From Campylobacter concisus (GTDB lineage Bacteria > Campylobacterota > Campylobacteria > Campylobacterales > Campylobacteraceae), in NCBI RefSeq assembly GCF_003048875.2, contig NZ_CP049264.1, positions 1,736,001 through 1,800,000 on the forward strand: DNA of 64,000 nt. Reading direction: 5' to 3'. This document shows positions 55,070 through 64,000 of this stretch, one piece after another. The notes under the pieces were generated by a model. The model saw nothing but the letters and a program-made list of their open reading frames with translations. It did not search any database and had not been told where the DNA came from. Each line of letters starts with the position of its first letter. The first letter of the stretch is position 1. The position numbers and the translations under genes are program-made.

Positions 55070-56702
55070 TTTTTGCTACACCTTGTACAATTTTAAGTTT
55101 TTCATCTAACTTTTTTAGTTGTTCAATGGCATCTTTGAATTCTTTCTCGTAGCATTCGTTTTCTATATCATAATGTGACATTGGATTTAAAAGTATATTT
55201 TTTATAAAGTCATTTATTTTTATTTCTTTTATTTTGCACTTATCAAATTTTAAAATGCTATCTTTTTGCTTTTTAATATAGTCTTGTAACGTAGCTAAGC
55301 TATTGCATTTTTTGCCAATAATATCTTCAAAATTTTCTAAAATTTTAATTAAATTTTTATAAGCATTATAAAAGGGTATTTTACTAGTATTTTTTAAGTT
55401 TTCAATTATTATTTTCATTTCTTCTTTTTTGCCGATTTGCAGAGCTTCTTCAAATTCGCTACATATCCTTTCAAATTCCTTTCTTAGGAGATTTGCGGCA
55501 GTGTCTAGGTTTGCTTTCTTAAGTTCTTCTTCTGCCCTAGAAATATAGCTAGTATGATGATCGTAAATTTCTGGTTTATCGTCAAAAATAAAAAGTTTTT
55601 TACATTCCCAATCACTTTCCACATTATTTAACTTTAATAATTTGATGATAACGTTAAAGAAATGCAAATTATGCGTTAGGATAATTTTTTGATAGTCCTT
55701 AAATTCGTCTAAAATATACTGCATTATGTATTTTCTATTTGCCATATCTAGCGAACTCAAGAAATCATCTAAGACCAACGATTTTAAACCGCCCGGCTTT
55801 GAGTTTTCATACTGTTTTGCAATAGCAAAATATATGGCAACGCTTATTAATTTTAATTTTGCCTCATTGAAATGGTGATATAGTTTTCCTTTATAGTCTT
55901 CATCGTTTATTTTAATCTTAATGTTAGGCTCAATAAATTTTAAAATATCACTATCGTCAAGTCTTGCCCCTTCAAAATCAAATGATATGGAAATATTTTC
56001 TTTAAAGTTATCTTTGAGTATACTATTTATCTTATCTCGTGGTATTTTATTGAGTATGATCTTTAAGTATTGATTTTGCTGTTTTATTTTACTTTCAATA
56101 ATCCTTCTTATATATAAATCTTCTGTTTCGTTTTCCGGCTTAATATTCTCGTTAAGGATTTTTCTTTTTAGTGCTTCGATATCTTTAAACTCATGGAATA
56201 CGCTTTCGGTGTGATATGGTTTATAGTTAGAATCTTCATTTGCATCTGCTATTGAACAAAATTGTTTGAAATAAAAAGATAGCGTATCTTTGATGGCTAT
56301 ATAAAAATTTTCTTTAACTAATCTATTTAATATTTTTTCATTGGCAAAGTAAAAATTTGGAAAAATAACTTTGTCTCCTATTTTTTTTCCACTATTGTTA
56401 AAATAAACAAAATCATTATTGTTTATTTCATCAGATTCTATACTAATTGTTTTGCCGTCGTCTAAATTTAAACATATTTCTATGTCTTTATTCTTGAAAC
56501 TTCTATTCTTATAGTCTTCTTCAATTTTTATTTTTGATATATTTCTTACATTGTCGTAGTAGAATATCGAATGCAATGCCTCATAGAGCGAACTTTTACC
56601 TGTTCCATTTTCACCGTATATTAAGCAGTTATTCTTATTAAAATCTATACTAAAATCTTCATATGCCTTAAAATATTTAATATGGATTTTTTGAATTTTC
56701 AT
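55062..56702 (-). CDS. RecF/RloC-like ABC ATPase of an inserted defence-like cassette
   Basis: A 546-aa cytoplasmic SMC/RecF-type ATPase. Walker A is YGENGTGKSS (residues 29-38), signature-like NEAKLKLISVAIYFA (279-293), Walker B LVLDD (309-313), D-loop SSLD (316-319) and H-loop LTHN (H344). There is no long coiled coil. The C-terminal part (about 385-546) is all helical: RAEEELKKANLDTAANLLRK and ILLNPMSHYD (504-512) recall a HEPN-like RNase domain of RloC/PrrC-type proteins, but the usual Arg of the R-x4-6-H motif is replaced, so this is inference. GC is about 22% in a sampled line. It overlaps the DUF262 gene by 4 nt and bioB by 8 nt. Confidence 0.72.
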   Translation of the reverse strand: MKIQKIHIKYFKAYEDFSIDFNKNNCLIYGENGTGKSSLYEALHSIFYYDNVRNISKIKIEEDYKNRSFKNKDIEICLNLDDGKTISIESDEINNNDFVYFNNSGKKIGDKVIFPNFYFANEKILNRLVKENFYIAIKDTLSFYFKQFCSIADANEDSNYKPYHTESVFHEFKDIEALKRKILNENIKPENETEDLYIRRIIESKIKQQNQYLKIILNKIPRDKINSILKDNFKENISISFDFEGARLDDSDILKFIEPNIKIKINDEDYKGKLYHHFNEAKLKLISVAIYFAIAKQYENSKPGGLKSLVLDDFLSSLDMANRKYIMQYILDEFKDYQKIILTHNLHFFNVIIKLLKLNNVESDWECKKLFIFDDKPEIYDHHTSYISRAEEELKKANLDTAANLLRKEFERICSEFEEALQIGKKEEMKIIIENLKNTSKIPFYNAYKNLIKILENFEDIIGKKCNSLATLQDYIKKQKDSILKFDKCKIKEIKINDFIKNILLNPMSHYDIENECYEKEFKDAIEQLKKLDEKLKIVQGVAKND

Positions 56703-58261
56703 ATTTGGCCTTTAAAGAAAAGTTCATATCTATCTCGCAACATATCTACTCGATTTTGATGCTCGATTTCACCCCATAGCTCTCTTTTTTCTACTATATC
56801 GACCAAATCTAATACTTTTATGTCGCTTGCATCATTTATGTATTTGGTTGTAATATTTGATGGTATAATATTTCCTATATAATCAAAAGACGAATAGTCA
56901 GATGTTTTAAAATTTTTTACCACATCTCTTATTCTTATCATTTCATATGGATATATAGCCTTTTGATCTTTATTTAGGTATGCTCCAAGTAAGCCAAAGC
57001 CTTTATATAACATTCCAAAATATTCAAAATTTAAATCATCATATTTTTTTGATTCTATATTTTCATCATACATTATTTTTACTATTAAACCATACATATC
57101 AAATTTAATAGTTGATGTTGCTCCTTTGGCGTAGCAATCTCTAACTAAATTTTTTGCAAACAGTTCGGCCTTGCCTCCTATGTCAAGATTATTTTTGGTT
57201 AAATAAACTATCATTGTATCTTTTGGATACATATTGCTATAAAGATCTAAAAGCTGAAACCATTTTGAAATTTCTTTATTTGATTTTTTAATATTTTCAA
57301 ATAGTTTTATTGCAGATAAAATGTTGTTTAAATCGTTAAAAATTTCCTTGTATGTCTTCTTTTTAAATGGCGAGTATTCCATTTTATTGAAAAACTCTCT
57401 GAGTCCGATTTCAACACTCTTTATACCTTCCTGTCCGCGAATAATATAAGAGTATATCCTAAAAATTCTAAGTTTGATTTTATTATCTTTTGAATCGTCT
57501 AAAATATTACACTGCTCATCAAAAGATTTCCAAAGGTCTATAAAGTTATTTCCTTCTTCTTTTCTATTTGCCATATAGTAAAGCATTGATTTAAATATAT
57601 CACTATCATCAAGTGCCATACCTCTATTATTTGTAGTTTCAAAAATTTTAAGTGCCTTTTCCCTAGTTGCCGATGTGTCGTTTCCTTCTGTATAGATAGG
57701 AAGCATAGATACTTTGTATAGTATAAAATCTACAAACTTGCAAATGTCATGCTTTTTGCTAAATTCGTATACTTTTTCATATATATAAAATATATTATTA
57801 TAAAAATTATTTTGTAAATTATCTGGTTTTTTATATTCATAATCATCAGATAGAACATTCCTAAATGAATTATGGTCATCCTCAATAAATATATTTGTTT
57901 CCACTCTTTGCTTTTGTTTCTCTCTACTTCGGTCGTCTAGTACCCAAATAGTACTTTTAAGCGTTTCGTTGCTTTTGTCAAATCCATATAATACTTTTAA
58001 TAGCATTGATACAGTTGTTAAACGCTGTTGCCCATCAATAACTTCAAATTCATCTTTAACAGATGTGCTTAAAATTATGTTTCCTAAAAAATACCCCTCC
58101 TCGGTATTGTTCAAAAATGCATTTGCTAGGTCATCAAATAATTCTTCACATTCATCCTTCCTCCAAGAATAAGCTCTTTGATATGGTGGTATTTTATATA
58201 TTGTCTTATCACCAAAAATTTTAGATATGTATTTTTGTTCAGCATTTAATTGAATGGCCAT
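56699..58261 (-). CDS. DUF262 (GmrS/ParB-like) protein lacking an evident HNH nuclease motif
   Basis: A 520-aa protein with an N-terminal DUF262 domain, recognised by IPPYQRAYSW (24-33) and IDGQQRLTTV (75-84), the motifs of the ParB-like nucleotide-binding half of GmrSD/BrxU-type enzymes. The C-terminal half retains a possible DUF1524-like end (DYIGNIIPSN, then WGEIEHQNRVDML) but I see no N-x2-E-H-I/V-x-P-Q nuclease motif. It probably acts with the following ATPase as a two-gene defence module. It begins 3 nt after the topA stop. AT-rich base composition marks it as acquired DNA. Confidence 0.8.
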   Translation of the reverse strand: MAIQLNAEQKYISKIFGDKTIYKIPPYQRAYSWRKDECEELFDDLANAFLNNTEEGYFLGNIILSTSVKDEFEVIDGQQRLTTVSMLLKVLYGFDKSNETLKSTIWVLDDRSREKQKQRVETNIFIEDDHNSFRNVLSDDYEYKKPDNLQNNFYNNIFYIYEKVYEFSKKHDICKFVDFILYKVSMLPIYTEGNDTSATREKALKIFETTNNRGMALDDSDIFKSMLYYMANRKEEGNNFIDLWKSFDEQCNILDDSKDNKIKLRIFRIYSYIIRGQEGIKSVEIGLREFFNKMEYSPFKKKTYKEIFNDLNNILSAIKLFENIKKSNKEISKWFQLLDLYSNMYPKDTMIVYLTKNNLDIGGKAELFAKNLVRDCYAKGATSTIKFDMYGLIVKIMYDENIESKKYDDLNFEYFGMLYKGFGLLGAYLNKDQKAIYPYEMIRIRDVVKNFKTSDYSSFDYIGNIIPSNITTKYINDASDIKVLDLVDIVEKRELWGEIEHQNRVDMLRDRYELFFKGQI

Positions 58262-58264
58262 GAT

Positions 58265-60391
58265 TCATCCTTCATTATTTTGATTATCTACTAGTGTCTT
58301 TTTCTTGCACTTTGTGCACTCTATAAATGTGCCTTTTTTTAGCTCTTTTTTGATCATATCGCCGCCGCACTCGTCGCATTTTTGCGCGACTGGCTCGTAG
58401 TTTGAGATGAAGTCGCATTTTGGATAGTTGGCACATCCATAAAATTTACCGCGCCTGCTAAATCTCTCTACGATCTCGCCGCCACACTTTGGACATGGCA
58501 CGTCAAGCTTTTTAAGCTCACGTTTTGGCTTAGCAGCCGTTGCAGAGCCAGTTTCTGCACTCTTTTCATTATCTTTTGCGACGTTTCTTGAATATTTGCA
58601 TTTTGGGAAATTTGAACAAGCGATAAACTCGCCATATCTGCCCTTTCTAAGTACTAGCTCGCTTCCGCACTCTGGGCATTTTTCTCCGATCGGAGTGGCT
58701 GTTTTTAGGCTTTTTATGCCAGTTTTGCCAGCGCTTATTTTTTCCATAAATGGATAGTAAAAGTCGCTTAGCACCTTTTGCCAGTCAGCCTTGTCAAGCG
58801 CGATCTCATCGAGCTTTTCTTCAAGATGTGAGGTAAATTCGCTATCGACGATGTTGCTAAAGTGCTCCTCCAAAACGCCTATCATGCTAAATGCGATCTC
58901 GTTTGGTATGAGCTGCTTTTTCTCGATCCTAACGTAGTCTCTTGATGTTAGCAGCGAGATGGTCGGTGCGTAGGTGCTTGGGCGGCCGATGCCTAGGCTC
59001 TCTAGCTTTTTAACAAGGCCAGCTTCAGAGTACCTGGCTGGTGGCTCGGTGAAGTTTTGCGTGCTTTTTATGCTTTGCAAACTCATCTCGTCGCCCTTTT
59101 TTAAATTTGGCAAAATTTTATCCTTATCAAGCTCGCCATAAACCTTGTAAAAGCCGTCAAATAGCACCTTTCTACCACTTATCTTAAACTCGCCTTTTTC
59201 GCTTGCGACATAGACGTTTTGCGTTTGGCTCACACATGCGCTCATTTGGCAGGCTAAAAATCTATTGTAGATGAGCGTGTAGAGTTTGAGCGCATCTTTT
59301 TCTAAAAATTTAGCCGCGATTTGCGGTGTGAAGTTTAAATTTGTAGGGCGGATCGCTTCGTGGGCTTCTTGCGCGCCTTTTGAGCTTGTCGTGTAGCTTA
59401 TCGCTTTGGCTGGCAGATACTCTTTGCCGTAGTTTTGAAGGATGTGATCTCTAGCGGCTGCGACGGCCTCTTTGGCTAAATTTAAGCTGTCCGTTCTCAT
59501 ATATGTGATCGCACCCATGAAGCCCTCGTTTGTTTGCACGCCCTCATAGAGGCTTTGCGCGATCATCATCGTCTTTTTAGGACTAAAGCCAAGGCGGTTA
59601 CTCGCACTTTGTTGAAGGGTTGAAGTCATAAATGGCGGACTTGGCTGGATCTTTCTATCCTTGCTCTCGATCTCACGGACGCTAAATTTCTCATTTTGTA
59701 AATTTTCAATGATATATTTTGCGCGGTCTGGATTTTGGATAGTGAGCTTTTCGATCTTTTGGTTTTCAAATTTTACTAGCTCAGCGTCTAGGTCTTTTTT
59801 AAAAACGGTGTCAATGGTGTAGTATTCAACCGGTTTAAACGCCTGGATTTCACGCTCGCGATCGACTATTATCTTTAGTGCCGCACTTTGCACCCTGCCA
59901 GCGCTTAAGCCTTTTTGTATCTTTAAATTTAAAAGCGGGCTTAGCTTGTAGCCAACGATGCGGTCAAGTAAGCGCCTTGTTTGCTGGGCATTGACGCTAT
60001 TCATATCGACGTGCCTTGGGCTTTTTAGAGCGTTTTGTATGGCGCTTTTTGTGATCTCGTGAAAGACGATGCGAGGCAGGCTGGTTGGTTCTTTGCCGAT
60101 GGCATTTGCGATGTGAAATGCGATCGCCTCACCCTCCCTATCCTCATCGGTCGCGAGGTAAATTTCATCTGCACCCTTAGCTAGCTCTTTTATCTCTTTT
60201 ACGATGGCGGAGTGATCGCTGCTGATGCGATACTCCGGGGTAAATTTATCATCCTCTATCTTGATGCCAAAGCTCGTTTTTGGCAGGTCTCTGATGTGGC
60301 CTTTTGAGGCGATGACGTTATAGCTTTTGTCTAAGAAATTTTTGATAGTCTTTGCTTTTGCGGGAGATTCCACGATGATTAAGCTTTTCAT
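58265..60391 (-). CDS. topA: DNA topoisomerase I
   Basis: A 708-aa type IA topoisomerase that relaxes negative supercoils. The Toprim domain opens with LIIVESPAKAKTIKNFLD; EIYLATDEDREGEAIAFHI is the metal-binding motif; the active-site Tyr is in GAITYMRTDS. Three C-terminal zinc-ribbon repeats follow (CPECGSELVLRKG..., CPKCGGEIVERFS..., CDECGGDMIKKEL...). The third ends CTKCKK. AAAGG precedes the ATG. It is followed without a gap by the DUF262 cassette. Confidence 0.97.
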   Translation of the reverse strand: MKSLIIVESPAKAKTIKNFLDKSYNVIASKGHIRDLPKTSFGIKIEDDKFTPEYRISSDHSAIVKEIKELAKGADEIYLATDEDREGEAIAFHIANAIGKEPTSLPRIVFHEITKSAIQNALKSPRHVDMNSVNAQQTRRLLDRIVGYKLSPLLNLKIQKGLSAGRVQSAALKIIVDREREIQAFKPVEYYTIDTVFKKDLDAELVKFENQKIEKLTIQNPDRAKYIIENLQNEKFSVREIESKDRKIQPSPPFMTSTLQQSASNRLGFSPKKTMMIAQSLYEGVQTNEGFMGAITYMRTDSLNLAKEAVAAARDHILQNYGKEYLPAKAISYTTSSKGAQEAHEAIRPTNLNFTPQIAAKFLEKDALKLYTLIYNRFLACQMSACVSQTQNVYVASEKGEFKISGRKVLFDGFYKVYGELDKDKILPNLKKGDEMSLQSIKSTQNFTEPPARYSEAGLVKKLESLGIGRPSTYAPTISLLTSRDYVRIEKKQLIPNEIAFSMIGVLEEHFSNIVDSEFTSHLEEKLDEIALDKADWQKVLSDFYYPFMEKISAGKTGIKSLKTATPIGEKCPECGSELVLRKGRYGEFIACSNFPKCKYSRNVAKDNEKSAETGSATAAKPKRELKKLDVPCPKCGGEIVERFSRRGKFYGCANYPKCDFISNYEPVAQKCDECGGDMIKKELKKGTFIECTKCKKKTLVDNQNNEG

Positions 60392-60517
60392 TTATATATA
60401 GCCTTTGAATTTTTTGGCGTAATTGTAGCAGAAATAATTTTTTAGAGTGCATGGTGCGAAAAATTTTTAGATGGAGCGCAATTTTTGTTTTTTATAAAAA
60501 ATTTTTATGCATAACTC

Positions 60518-60544
60518 TAAACTTTTTTAAAAACCGATCGATAT
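60518..60544 (+). promoter_or_regulatory. Sigma-28 (FliA)-type promoter before flagellin
   Basis: TAAA at 60518-60521 and CGATAT at 60539-60544 resemble the campylobacter flaA promoter; the spacing read by eye is 17 nt against the usual 15. It lies 50 nt before the flagellin ATG. Confidence 0.55.
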
Positions 60545-60593
60545 AGTTTTCGTGCGACATGAAGTCGTAACTTAAAACATAAAAGGATTTACA

Positions 60594-62087
60594 ATGAGTT
60601 TTCGTATTAACACAAACGTAAACGCACTTAACACACACGCTAACGCAGTTAGCAACAACGTTGACCTATCTAAGTCACTTAACAAACTTAGTTCTGGTCT
60701 TAGAATTCAAACAGCTGCAGATGACGCTTCAGGTCTATCTATCGCAGATAGCTTAAGAAGTCAAGCTTCAGCTCTAGGTCAAGCTATTGCAAATGGTAAT
60801 GATGCTATTGGTATCATTCAAGTTGCCGACAAAGCTATGGACGAGCAGCTAAAAATTCTTGATACTATCAAGACTAAAGCTACTCAATCAGCTCAAGACG
60901 GCCAAACAACTCAATCACGCCAAGCATTGCAAGCCGATGTCGTTCGTCTAATGGAGGAGCTTGACAATATCGGTAACACTACTTCATTTAACGGTCAGCA
61001 ACTACTAAACGGAACATTCTCTAATAAAGAGTTCCAAATAGGTGCTTATTCAAACCAAACTGTTAAAGCAAGTATTGGTGCGACTACATCTGACAAGATC
61101 GGTCTTACACGTTTTGAGAGTTCAAAGTTACTTACAGCTATGGGTGAAGTAAATCTTAAATTCTTAAACGTTGATGGCGTAAACGATGTTAAAGTTACAT
61201 CTGCTGTTATCTCAACTGGTATCGGTAAAGGTCTTGGTGCTCTAGCTGAAAATATCAACAAAGTTGCTGATAAAACTGGCGTTAGAGCTACAGCTGACGT
61301 TACCTGGAAAGCTGGAAAAGCTATTCAAGGTGGCGAAATCAAATCTTTAATAATCAATGGTGTTAAAATAGGCGACTTAGAGGTTAAGAAAAATGACTCA
61401 AATGGCGCACTAGTAAATGCTATCAACTCTGTAAAAGACCAAACTGGTGTTGAAGCTTCTGTTGATGCTGAAACAGGCGAAATGGTACTAACAAGCCGTG
61501 ATGGTCGTGCTATTAAGATAGAAGGTGACGACATCTCTAAAGGTCTTGGTAGCAAAGAAAACAATATAACAAATGGATTTGTGGGCAGACTAAACCTAGT
61601 TCGTCTTGATGGTAGGGATATCAAACTAGACGCTGGTGGCGCACTTAACCTATCACAAGCATTCTCTGTTGACGGTGGTGCTCAACAATCTGTTTCTCTT
61701 AGAGATGTAAGAGGTCAAATAGATAAAAAATTAGCAGATGCTATGGGCTTCCAAAGAATGAGTAAAGGCCTAGACAAAAATCAATCTGCAGGTGTTATGA
61801 CACTTCGCGGTGCGATGGCTGTTATGAGTATCGCTGAGTCAGCTCAAAAAACACTTGATCAAGTTCGTTCAGACCTTGGTTCAGTTCAAAACCAACTTCA
61901 AGCTACAGTTAACAACATAACTGTAACTCAAGTTAACGTAAAATCAGCAGAATCACAAATCAGGGACGTAGATTTTGCTAGCGAGTCTGCTAACTTCTCA
62001 AAACATAACATCCTAGCTCAATCAGGTGCTTATGCTATGAGTCAAGCAAACAGCGTTCAACAAAACGTAATGAAGCTACTACAATAA
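60594..62087 (+). CDS. flaA: Flagellin
   Basis: A 497-aa flagellin with conserved D0/D1 ends: [20 protein letters not shown] and [20 protein letters not shown] at the N-terminus, and [20 protein letters not shown] and [14 protein letters not shown] at the C-terminus. The central D2/D3 region (about 175-390) is variable and is the usual place for O-linked pseudaminic-acid glycosylation. AAAGGA precedes the ATG. A sigma-28-type promoter and two terminators frame it, and only one flagellin gene is seen. A Maf-type glycosylation protein lies just downstream on the other strand. Confidence 0.97.
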   Translation: MSFRINTNVNALNTHANAVSNNVDLSKSLNKLSSGLRIQTAADDASGLSIADSLRSQASALGQAIANGNDAIGIIQVADKAMDEQLKILDTIKTKATQSAQDGQTTQSRQALQADVVRLMEELDNIGNTTSFNGQQLLNGTFSNKEFQIGAYSNQTVKASIGATTSDKIGLTRFESSKLLTAMGEVNLKFLNVDGVNDVKVTSAVISTGIGKGLGALAENINKVADKTGVRATADVTWKAGKAIQGGEIKSLIINGVKIGDLEVKKNDSNGALVNAINSVKDQTGVEASVDAETGEMVLTSRDGRAIKIEGDDISKGLGSKENNITNGFVGRLNLVRLDGRDIKLDAGGALNLSQAFSVDGGAQQSVSLRDVRGQIDKKLADAMGFQRMSKGLDKNQSAGVMTLRGAMAVMSIAESAQKTLDQVRSDLGSVQNQLQATVNNITVTQVNVKSAESQIRDVDFASESANFSKHNILAQSGAYAMSQANSVQQNVMKLLQ

Positions 62088-62113
62088 CGTAGCTAGTTAA
62101 ATTAAGTTTTAAA

Positions 62114-62143
62114 TAAGGCTTTGTTGCAGTAGCAAAAGCCTTA
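62114..62143 (+). terminator. First hairpin after flagellin
   Basis: TAAGGCTTT pairs with AAAGCCTTA around GTTGCAGTAGCA, 27 nt past the stop. The downstream U tract is poor, so it may serve mRNA stability. Confidence 0.6.
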
Positions 62144-62180
62144 ATATGTGTTAATGCTTTTACAATACGCAAACCCCCAG

Positions 62181-62205
62181 CCCCAAAGCTAGTCTTTGGG
62201 GTTTT
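62181..62205 (+). terminator. Rho-independent terminator after flagellin
   Basis: CCCCAAAG (62181-62188) and CTTTGGGG (62194-62201) form a perfect 8-bp stem with a 5-nt loop, followed by TTTT. Confidence 0.88.
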
Positions 62206-62356
62206 AAATCTTATAAAATAAAATATATTTAATTCAAAAATATAAATTTGCTAGAGTATAGTTATGTTAATTGAACTTAGATGATTTAATTGGTTTGTGT
62301 GTTGAAGGGTATAATATTGTGAGTAAAAGCTTTATTTTACTCACATAGACAAAATT

Positions 62357-64000
62357 CTATTTTATATTTCCTATCTCATTTTTAATTATTAGCTTTCTTT
62401 TTTTAAGCTCTGCAATAAGTGCTTTTGATGCCTTTTTAGTAACCTCAATATCAGCATTTAGACCCCCGGCTGCAGAAAACATCCAGTACTTATGCATATC
62501 TACCCACTCAAGTAGCTTATTTATTTTTTGTATAGTTGTGTCGCTTGGCGCTACGGAGATTTTAGCAAGTTCAAGCTCTTGATGATAGACTGAAATTTGT
62601 AAAATATTTTCTATATACTTTTGATAGCTTTTTTTTGAAATCACATCTTTTAACTTGTCTATCTTTTTTGTTATTTTAAGAAGTTCGTCATAATGCTTGC
62701 TTGTGATTTTGCGTTCTCTATTAAGCTCTAGTAGCTTATCTATAATAGGTACTAGTTCCAAAAATACTTTTTCTATCTGATGTTTTACTTCGCCCTGAAC
62801 TTTTGTTTTTGCTCGTATTACTTCATAGGCTTTTAGTAAATTTTTATTTATAGTTGCTTCGCTCTCTTTTTTGATATTAGGAAGTTTTTTTACTTTTTTG
62901 TCTTTACAAAGCTCACTCATAGTATCCAAAAATGGCTTTTCTATTGTTCCCTCTATCCTAGCACCTCCTTCGGTACAGTTATATGATACTACGTTCACTA
63001 AGCTCGATTGGGCAATATCGTTTTCAAACTGGTTTTTGAACAAGGTCCAAACATATGTTGTCCTAACCTCTCCTTCCCCTCCGTAAGCTTTAACATATAA
63101 ATTTTCATCTGCTTGTGCAAAAGCATGACCCTTTGCATGACTTGATCCATCTTTGCCAAAGGCTAGGTCTTGTCCTATAAAAACGATGTTTTTATGGCCT
63201 AATACATAAGCCAACTGATAAGCCATATTTGCACAACTATGCCCAACACCTAGATAGCCATATCTTTTTAGTCCGTACATAAACTCCTCTTGTTGAGGTC
63301 TCATAGTTAGTACTAATTTTCTTGGTAAGATGTTTTTGATGGTTTGCTTATGCGTAACAGAGGCAACTATAAAATAAATATTATCATCGATCTTTGGATA
63401 TTTTTTCTCAAAAAAAGTTGATGTTGGTATCATTCTCTCGATAGATACTACGTAGTCTGGCTTAATATCATGCTTTGCAAGTATCGGATAAGAAGCATCA
63501 ACGCTTATGATAGTAGCGTACGGGGCAAACTCTTTAAGCGTTTTAAGCTGTTTGTCCAAGCTAGGACCAGTTGAGACAATGACGGCTGTATCCATAAGAC
63601 CATGTCTTTTTTTTATAAGACTCTTGTAGCTATAATTTTTAATCATAGATGTTAAATTTTCACAGTTTTGCCTTGTTCCTATTAAAAGATCATCTATACT
63701 ATTGCCGTGAGCAACCACTATCTGAGAAAGTGCTCTTGCGATCTCTTTATTTATCCTTACATAGTCTTCTTCAAACTGATCATAAAAAGGGGCATGAACC
63801 ATAAGGTCATAAGTTTTAGCATATGAATTTAGCTTGGCTTCTGTTATTAAATAATAAAAATGTGTATAGGTTGCAAAATCAGAATAAAAAAGTACTATTT
63901 GTCCGCTTGATAGCTCGCTTGATAGGTCAATAACATTTAATACAAGATATATTATCTCGATCTCTGGCTCAATCACTACTATTTTTTGGTGAGTTTCATT
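62357..64000 (-). CDS. Maf/DUF115 motility accessory factor (flagellin glycosylation), 5' end missing
   Basis: The frame is open to the right edge (NETHQKIVVIEPEIEI at the edge), so the N-terminus lies outside; 547 residues are visible of an expected 600-700. The core is the MptE/6-hydroxymethylpterin-pyrophosphokinase-like DUF115 domain with VIVSTGPSLDKQLKTLKEFA, SVDASYPILAKHDIKPDYVV, GVGHSCANMAYQLAYVLGHK and IVFIGQDLAF. The C-terminal 200 residues are helical and Lys-rich. Maf proteins are needed to load pseudaminic or legionaminic acid onto flagellin, which fits the neighbouring flagellin gene. Its exact donor is unknown. Confidence 0.88.
   Translation of the reverse strand, partial: NETHQKIVVIEPEIEIIYLVLNVIDLSSELSSGQIVLFYSDFATYTHFYYLITEAKLNSYAKTYDLMVHAPFYDQFEEDYVRINKEIARALSQIVVAHGNSIDDLLIGTRQNCENLTSMIKNYSYKSLIKKRHGLMDTAVIVSTGPSLDKQLKTLKEFAPYATIISVDASYPILAKHDIKPDYVVSIERMIPTSTFFEKKYPKIDDNIYFIVASVTHKQTIKNILPRKLVLTMRPQQEEFMYGLKRYGYLGVGHSCANMAYQLAYVLGHKNIVFIGQDLAFGKDGSSHAKGHAFAQADENLYVKAYGGEGEVRTTYVWTLFKNQFENDIAQSSLVNVVSYNCTEGGARIEGTIEKPFLDTMSELCKDKKVKKLPNIKKESEATINKNLLKAYEVIRAKTKVQGEVKHQIEKVFLELVPIIDKLLELNRERKITSKHYDELLKITKKIDKLKDVISKKSYQKYIENILQISVYHQELELAKISVAPSDTTIQKINKLLEWVDMHKYWMFSAAGGLNADIEVTKKASKALIAELKKRKLIIKNEIGNIK

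Overview
The window reads as a chromosomal segment of a Campylobacter species, most like C. concisus or a close relative. The evidence is the gene order recA-eno-ftsB-like-cgpA-like and the topA/bioB neighbourhood, PglB-type glycosylation sequons in exported proteins, a futalosine-pathway menaquinone gene, MlaA-MlaC-RND lipid transport, ModE/ModABC, a Maf-type protein beside flagellin, AT-rich DNA full of AAATTT, and short or overlapping intergenic spaces. No rRNA, IS element, prophage or CRISPR array was seen.

Layout. 1-3336 (minus): a peptide/nickel-type ABC importer, running off the left edge at its first ATPase. 3509-12645: an AsmA/DUF748-like envelope protein, a 4-TM protein, then tautomerase, Bcp peroxiredoxin, DsbA-like oxidoreductase, IlvE, an SPFH protein, HisIE and two DUF2393-like membrane proteins. 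12806-16041 (minus): AccC/AccB and a molybdate-type binding protein/permease pair with no ATPase. 16169-23811 (plus): PncB, a lipoprotein, MqnD-like, FliQ, MurB, RecA, enolase, a division-type coiled-coil protein and a CgpA-like protein. 24267-34461 (mainly minus): a TAT-exported tetrathionate-reductase-like AB pair, glycerate kinase and GntP permease, phospholipase A and MobA, a plus-strand SemiSWEET, and LeuC. 34855-43210: a chemoreceptor, an NFACT protein, tRNA-Sec, a BON lipoprotein and the MlaA-MlaC-RND set. 43362-46820: modE-modA-mop-modC-modB. 46857-53244: an odd peroxiredoxin, a mosaic methyltransferase, a lipoprotein, CysQ, citrate synthase, a cation/proton antiporter and an exported protein. 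53268-53820: two tandem ~270-nt non-coding repeats with a strong hairpin. 53868-60391 (minus): crcB, bioB, then an AT-rich two-gene cassette (RecF/RloC-like ATPase and DUF262 protein), then topA. 60594-64000: flagellin and a Maf/DUF115 protein cut by the right edge.

How the genes fit together. Molybdenum/tungsten handling recurs: two transporter loci, ModE, MobA and a molybdopterin reductase, with a selenocysteine tRNA that often serves formate dehydrogenase. Envelope upkeep is the other theme: Mla proteins, PldA, AsmA-like and BON proteins, and N-glycosylated exported proteins.

The best candidate for a little-described system is the DUF262 + ABC-ATPase cassette at 55062-58261. It is about 22% GC in a sampled line against 43-45% in the flanking genes, and it is spliced without a gap into the topA-bioB-crcB gene string. 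It looks like an anti-phage or restriction-type module whose DUF262 partner lacks the usual HNH nuclease motif. The tandem 270-nt repeat and the dense sequon cluster in the AsmA-like protein are the next most interesting items.
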